Program-made: the position numbers and the translations under genes
Assembly: GCA_964533425.1 (NCBI GenBank)
Contig: CAZHJG010000010.1
Span: 1-33,282 of the forward strand
Origin: CAZHJG01 sp964533425
Lineage (GTDB): Bacteria; Patescibacteriota; Saccharimonadia; Saccharimonadales; UBA4665
DNA: 33,282 nt
Reading direction: 5' to 3'
In this document: one piece after another, positions 32,053-33,282 of the stretch
Layout of the letters: every line of letters starts with the position of its first letter
Numbering within the stretch: position 1 is the stretch's first letter
Notes under the pieces: model-generated
Database searches by the model: none
Seen by the model: the letters and a program-made list of their open reading frames with translations, nothing else
What the model was told of the DNA's origin: nothing

Positions 32053-32081
32053 TTATGTTTATTGAGAAGATAGGCTATACT
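32053..32081 (+). promoter_or_regulatory. Candidate promoter for the prepilin-like gene
   Basis: TTATGT (32053-32058), 17-nt spacer, TATACT (32076-32081). In the leader, GCGGA (32100-32104) pairs with TCCGC (32110-32114) around a 5-nt loop, 13 nt before the ATG at 32128. Confidence 0.45.
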
Positions 32082-32127
32082 GTGTGCAGATAAGCAAAAG
32101 CGGAACTATTCCGCAGGCTTGGGTGAT

Positions 32128-33186
32128 ATGTTGAGGCTTCGAAAACAATCAGGCGACACCATAGTAGAGGTCATGATCGTATTGGCCGTGCTCGGCTCGG
32201 CTATCGGCATTTCCTATGCTACTGCCAATCGCAGCCTGCTCAACGCCCGCCAGGCGCACGAAAACTCCAGCGCAGCAGAGATTGTCCAGACGCAAATTGA
32301 AGACTTACGCGATCTGTCCCCGCTCGGCACCGATGACCATGCCAGCACCAGCCCGGCCTACTCGGCCCCAAACAATATTTACTATCCGTCCAGCGCCTTC
32401 TGCATCAAAGACTTAACCGCCTCGCCGCCGATAGAAACCAATCCCGCTAACTGTCAACTGCCGACCAGTGGCGCCACGCAGCAATACCAGGTACTGATTT
32501 ATAACTGCAACAACATGGCGTCCGTGCCCAATTCACCCTGTGCCGGTTTAAGCGGCCCCAACAACGTCGATACCTTTGTCATCGAAGCCAAGTGGCCTGA
32601 CGTGCAAGGCCAGGGTACCGACAGCGTCTCGCAAACCTACCGGGTGCACCCACCAGTTACCATTACTGGTAGTCTCTCGGGCGGTGGTGGCTCTGGCGCT
32701 AATTTTGGCGGTTGCCGGGGCCCCGGCTGTAGCAATATTGTTCCGGGGCTATGGAATGACCCGCAAGATTATCTAGATCTGATCAATTTGTCTGACCAAG
32801 GCCCCAATGCGCTTACCCCCCAGCAGCAGGCCGAGATTATCGGTTGTACCTGGGACTGGGGCTACAAAGGGCAGCAGGACATCGACACAAAATGTAAGCC
32901 TGGCGATGAAATCAGGCATACATACTGCACACCACTCTCGGCTTGCGTAGCACCTGATTTCCCAGCCGTCATTACGGTCACCCTAACGGAAAAACTGACC
33001 ACTGGCGTAACTCCACCTCATTCCGAACAATTCGACATACCGACAGACTATACGACTTGCGAACCAGGCCAAGCCGGCTGCAGTTACTGGAGTTATACCG
33101 ATCCACCAGTTTTCACCCCCTGCGATCCGAACACCGACAAACCTGCTGGCTGTAAGCTTTGGACGGGAGCTATACCTCCACCGTAG
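32128..33186 (+). CDS. Prepilin-like protein with type IV pilin N-terminus and Cys-rich C-terminal region
   Basis: The start of the 352-residue product, MLRLRKQSGDTIVEVMIVLA, fits a class III signal: short basic leader, Gly before the cleavage site, then D-T-I-V-E with Glu at +5 and a long hydrophobic helix (VLGSAIGISYATANRSLL). Prepilin peptidase would cleave after the Gly. The remainder is Pro/Asn/Thr-rich with about 20 cysteines (for example GGCRGPGCSN, CTWDWGY, CEPGQAGCSYW, CDPNTDKPAGCKLW), suggesting disulfide cross-linking outside the cell. A TTG at 32119 is an alternative start. Other pilus genes are not adjacent; the truncated PilM/FtsA-like gene is at the other end of the window. It could be a minor pilin or pseudopilin. 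Confidence 0.82.
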   Translation: MLRLRKQSGDTIVEVMIVLAVLGSAIGISYATANRSLLNARQAHENSSAAEIVQTQIEDLRDLSPLGTDDHASTSPAYSAPNNIYYPSSAFCIKDLTASPPIETNPANCQLPTSGATQQYQVLIYNCNNMASVPNSPCAGLSGPNNVDTFVIEAKWPDVQGQGTDSVSQTYRVHPPVTITGSLSGGGGSGANFGGCRGPGCSNIVPGLWNDPQDYLDLINLSDQGPNALTPQQQAEIIGCTWDWGYKGQQDIDTKCKPGDEIRHTYCTPLSACVAPDFPAVITVTLTEKLTTGVTPPHSEQFDIPTDYTTCEPGQAGCSYWSYTDPPVFTPCDPNTDKPAGCKLWTGAIPPP

Positions 33187-33212
33187 CGGACTTGTTCCAG
33201 GTGCTTGCAGGC

Positions 33213-33241
33213 TTGAGTTTTTGCCCTAAAACAGATAAGAT
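33213..33241 (+). promoter_or_regulatory. Promoter of the second tRNA-Leu
   Basis: TTGAGT (33213-33218), 17-nt spacer, TAAGAT (33236-33241), directly upstream of the tRNA. It shares the CTAAAA.CAGATA.GATAGT.TGGT pattern with the promoter at 24249-24277. Confidence 0.7.
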
Positions 33242-33257
33242 AGTCTGGTCTTCGCGC

Positions 33258-33282
33258 GCGGACGTGGCGGAATTGGTAGACG
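33258..33282 (+). tRNA. tRNA-Leu, 5' part (cut by window end)
   Basis: The acceptor strand GCGGACG is followed by TGGCGGAATTGGTAGACG, identical to the D-arm of the tRNA-Leu at 24291, which marks a class II leucine tRNA. The anticodon lies outside the window. The acceptor differs from the first copy, so it is a different isoacceptor or a diverged copy. Confidence 0.8.

Noticed and set aside
1..33282. CRISPR array or cas genes
   Set aside because: No regularly spaced direct repeats of 24-40 bp with unique spacers; the only tandem arrays have 7-bp units without spacers.
1..33282. Recoded UGA (code 25)
   Set aside because: UGA ends the first gene, uvrA and the DUF2127 gene at family-typical C-termini.

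Overview
The window (about 54% G+C by eye) looks like a chromosomal piece of a Patescibacteria/CPR bacterium, most likely Candidatus Saccharibacteria. This rests on the mix of conserved genes with lineage-type proteins (a baseplate-J-like membrane protein, LysM-CHAP hydrolase, short UvrC, beta-helix/Fn3/dockerin surface proteins, a cysteine-rich prepilin). UGA is used as a stop (ends of the first gene, uvrA and the DUF2127 gene), so the recoded Gracilibacteria/Absconditabacteria code does not apply. No rRNA is present to prove the lineage.

Region 1 (1-5470) is envelope related. It holds the 3' end of a PilM/FtsA-type actin-fold ATPase, a membrane protein with a baseplate-J-like domain, ruvX and mltG in a tight run, and then a separately transcribed LysM-CHAP hydrolase behind a long structured leader. 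Three gene junctions here carry hairpins built from tandem 7-bp repeats.

Region 2 (5471-15182) holds information-processing genes: obgE, an unknown gene, sbcB (exonuclease I), a small convergent membrane-protein gene, two adjacent unknown genes that may be 2H phosphoesterase-like, uvrA, a small overlapping gene, a convergent DedA gene and rplY (bL25).

Region 3 (15183-23825) holds a DUF2127 membrane protein, a long low-complexity membrane-anchored protein, trhO (tRNA U34 hydroxylase), uvrC, a Xaa-Pro aminopeptidase, a PF04020-type membrane protein, secG and an orphan membrane-tethered peptide-binding protein. UvrA and UvrC are both here, but uvrB is not.

Region 4 (23826-33282) starts with a gene-free composite of dispersed palindromic repeats, then tRNA-Leu(CAG) with a clear promoter and terminator. 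Then come two tandem paralogous beta-helix/Fn3/dockerin proteins, a putative exported chymotrypsin-fold serine protease, a GlcD-like FAD oxidase and a prepilin-like protein. A second tRNA-Leu, cut by the window end, has nearly the same promoter as the first. The 8.9 kb between the two tRNA-Leu genes is mostly surface or exported proteins.

Gene starts fall into two styles. Some have a Shine-Dalgarno sequence (rplY, uvrA, the substrate-binding protein, the 9194 gene, the CHAP gene through an apparent AUU start). Others have a -10 box only 6-12 nt before the start codon and no obvious Shine-Dalgarno, suggesting leaderless transcripts. The most interesting items are the heptamer hairpins, the CHAP-gene leader with a sequestered ribosome site and AUU start, the possible 2H phosphoesterase pair, the divergent exported protease and a UvrC without iron-sulfur cysteines.
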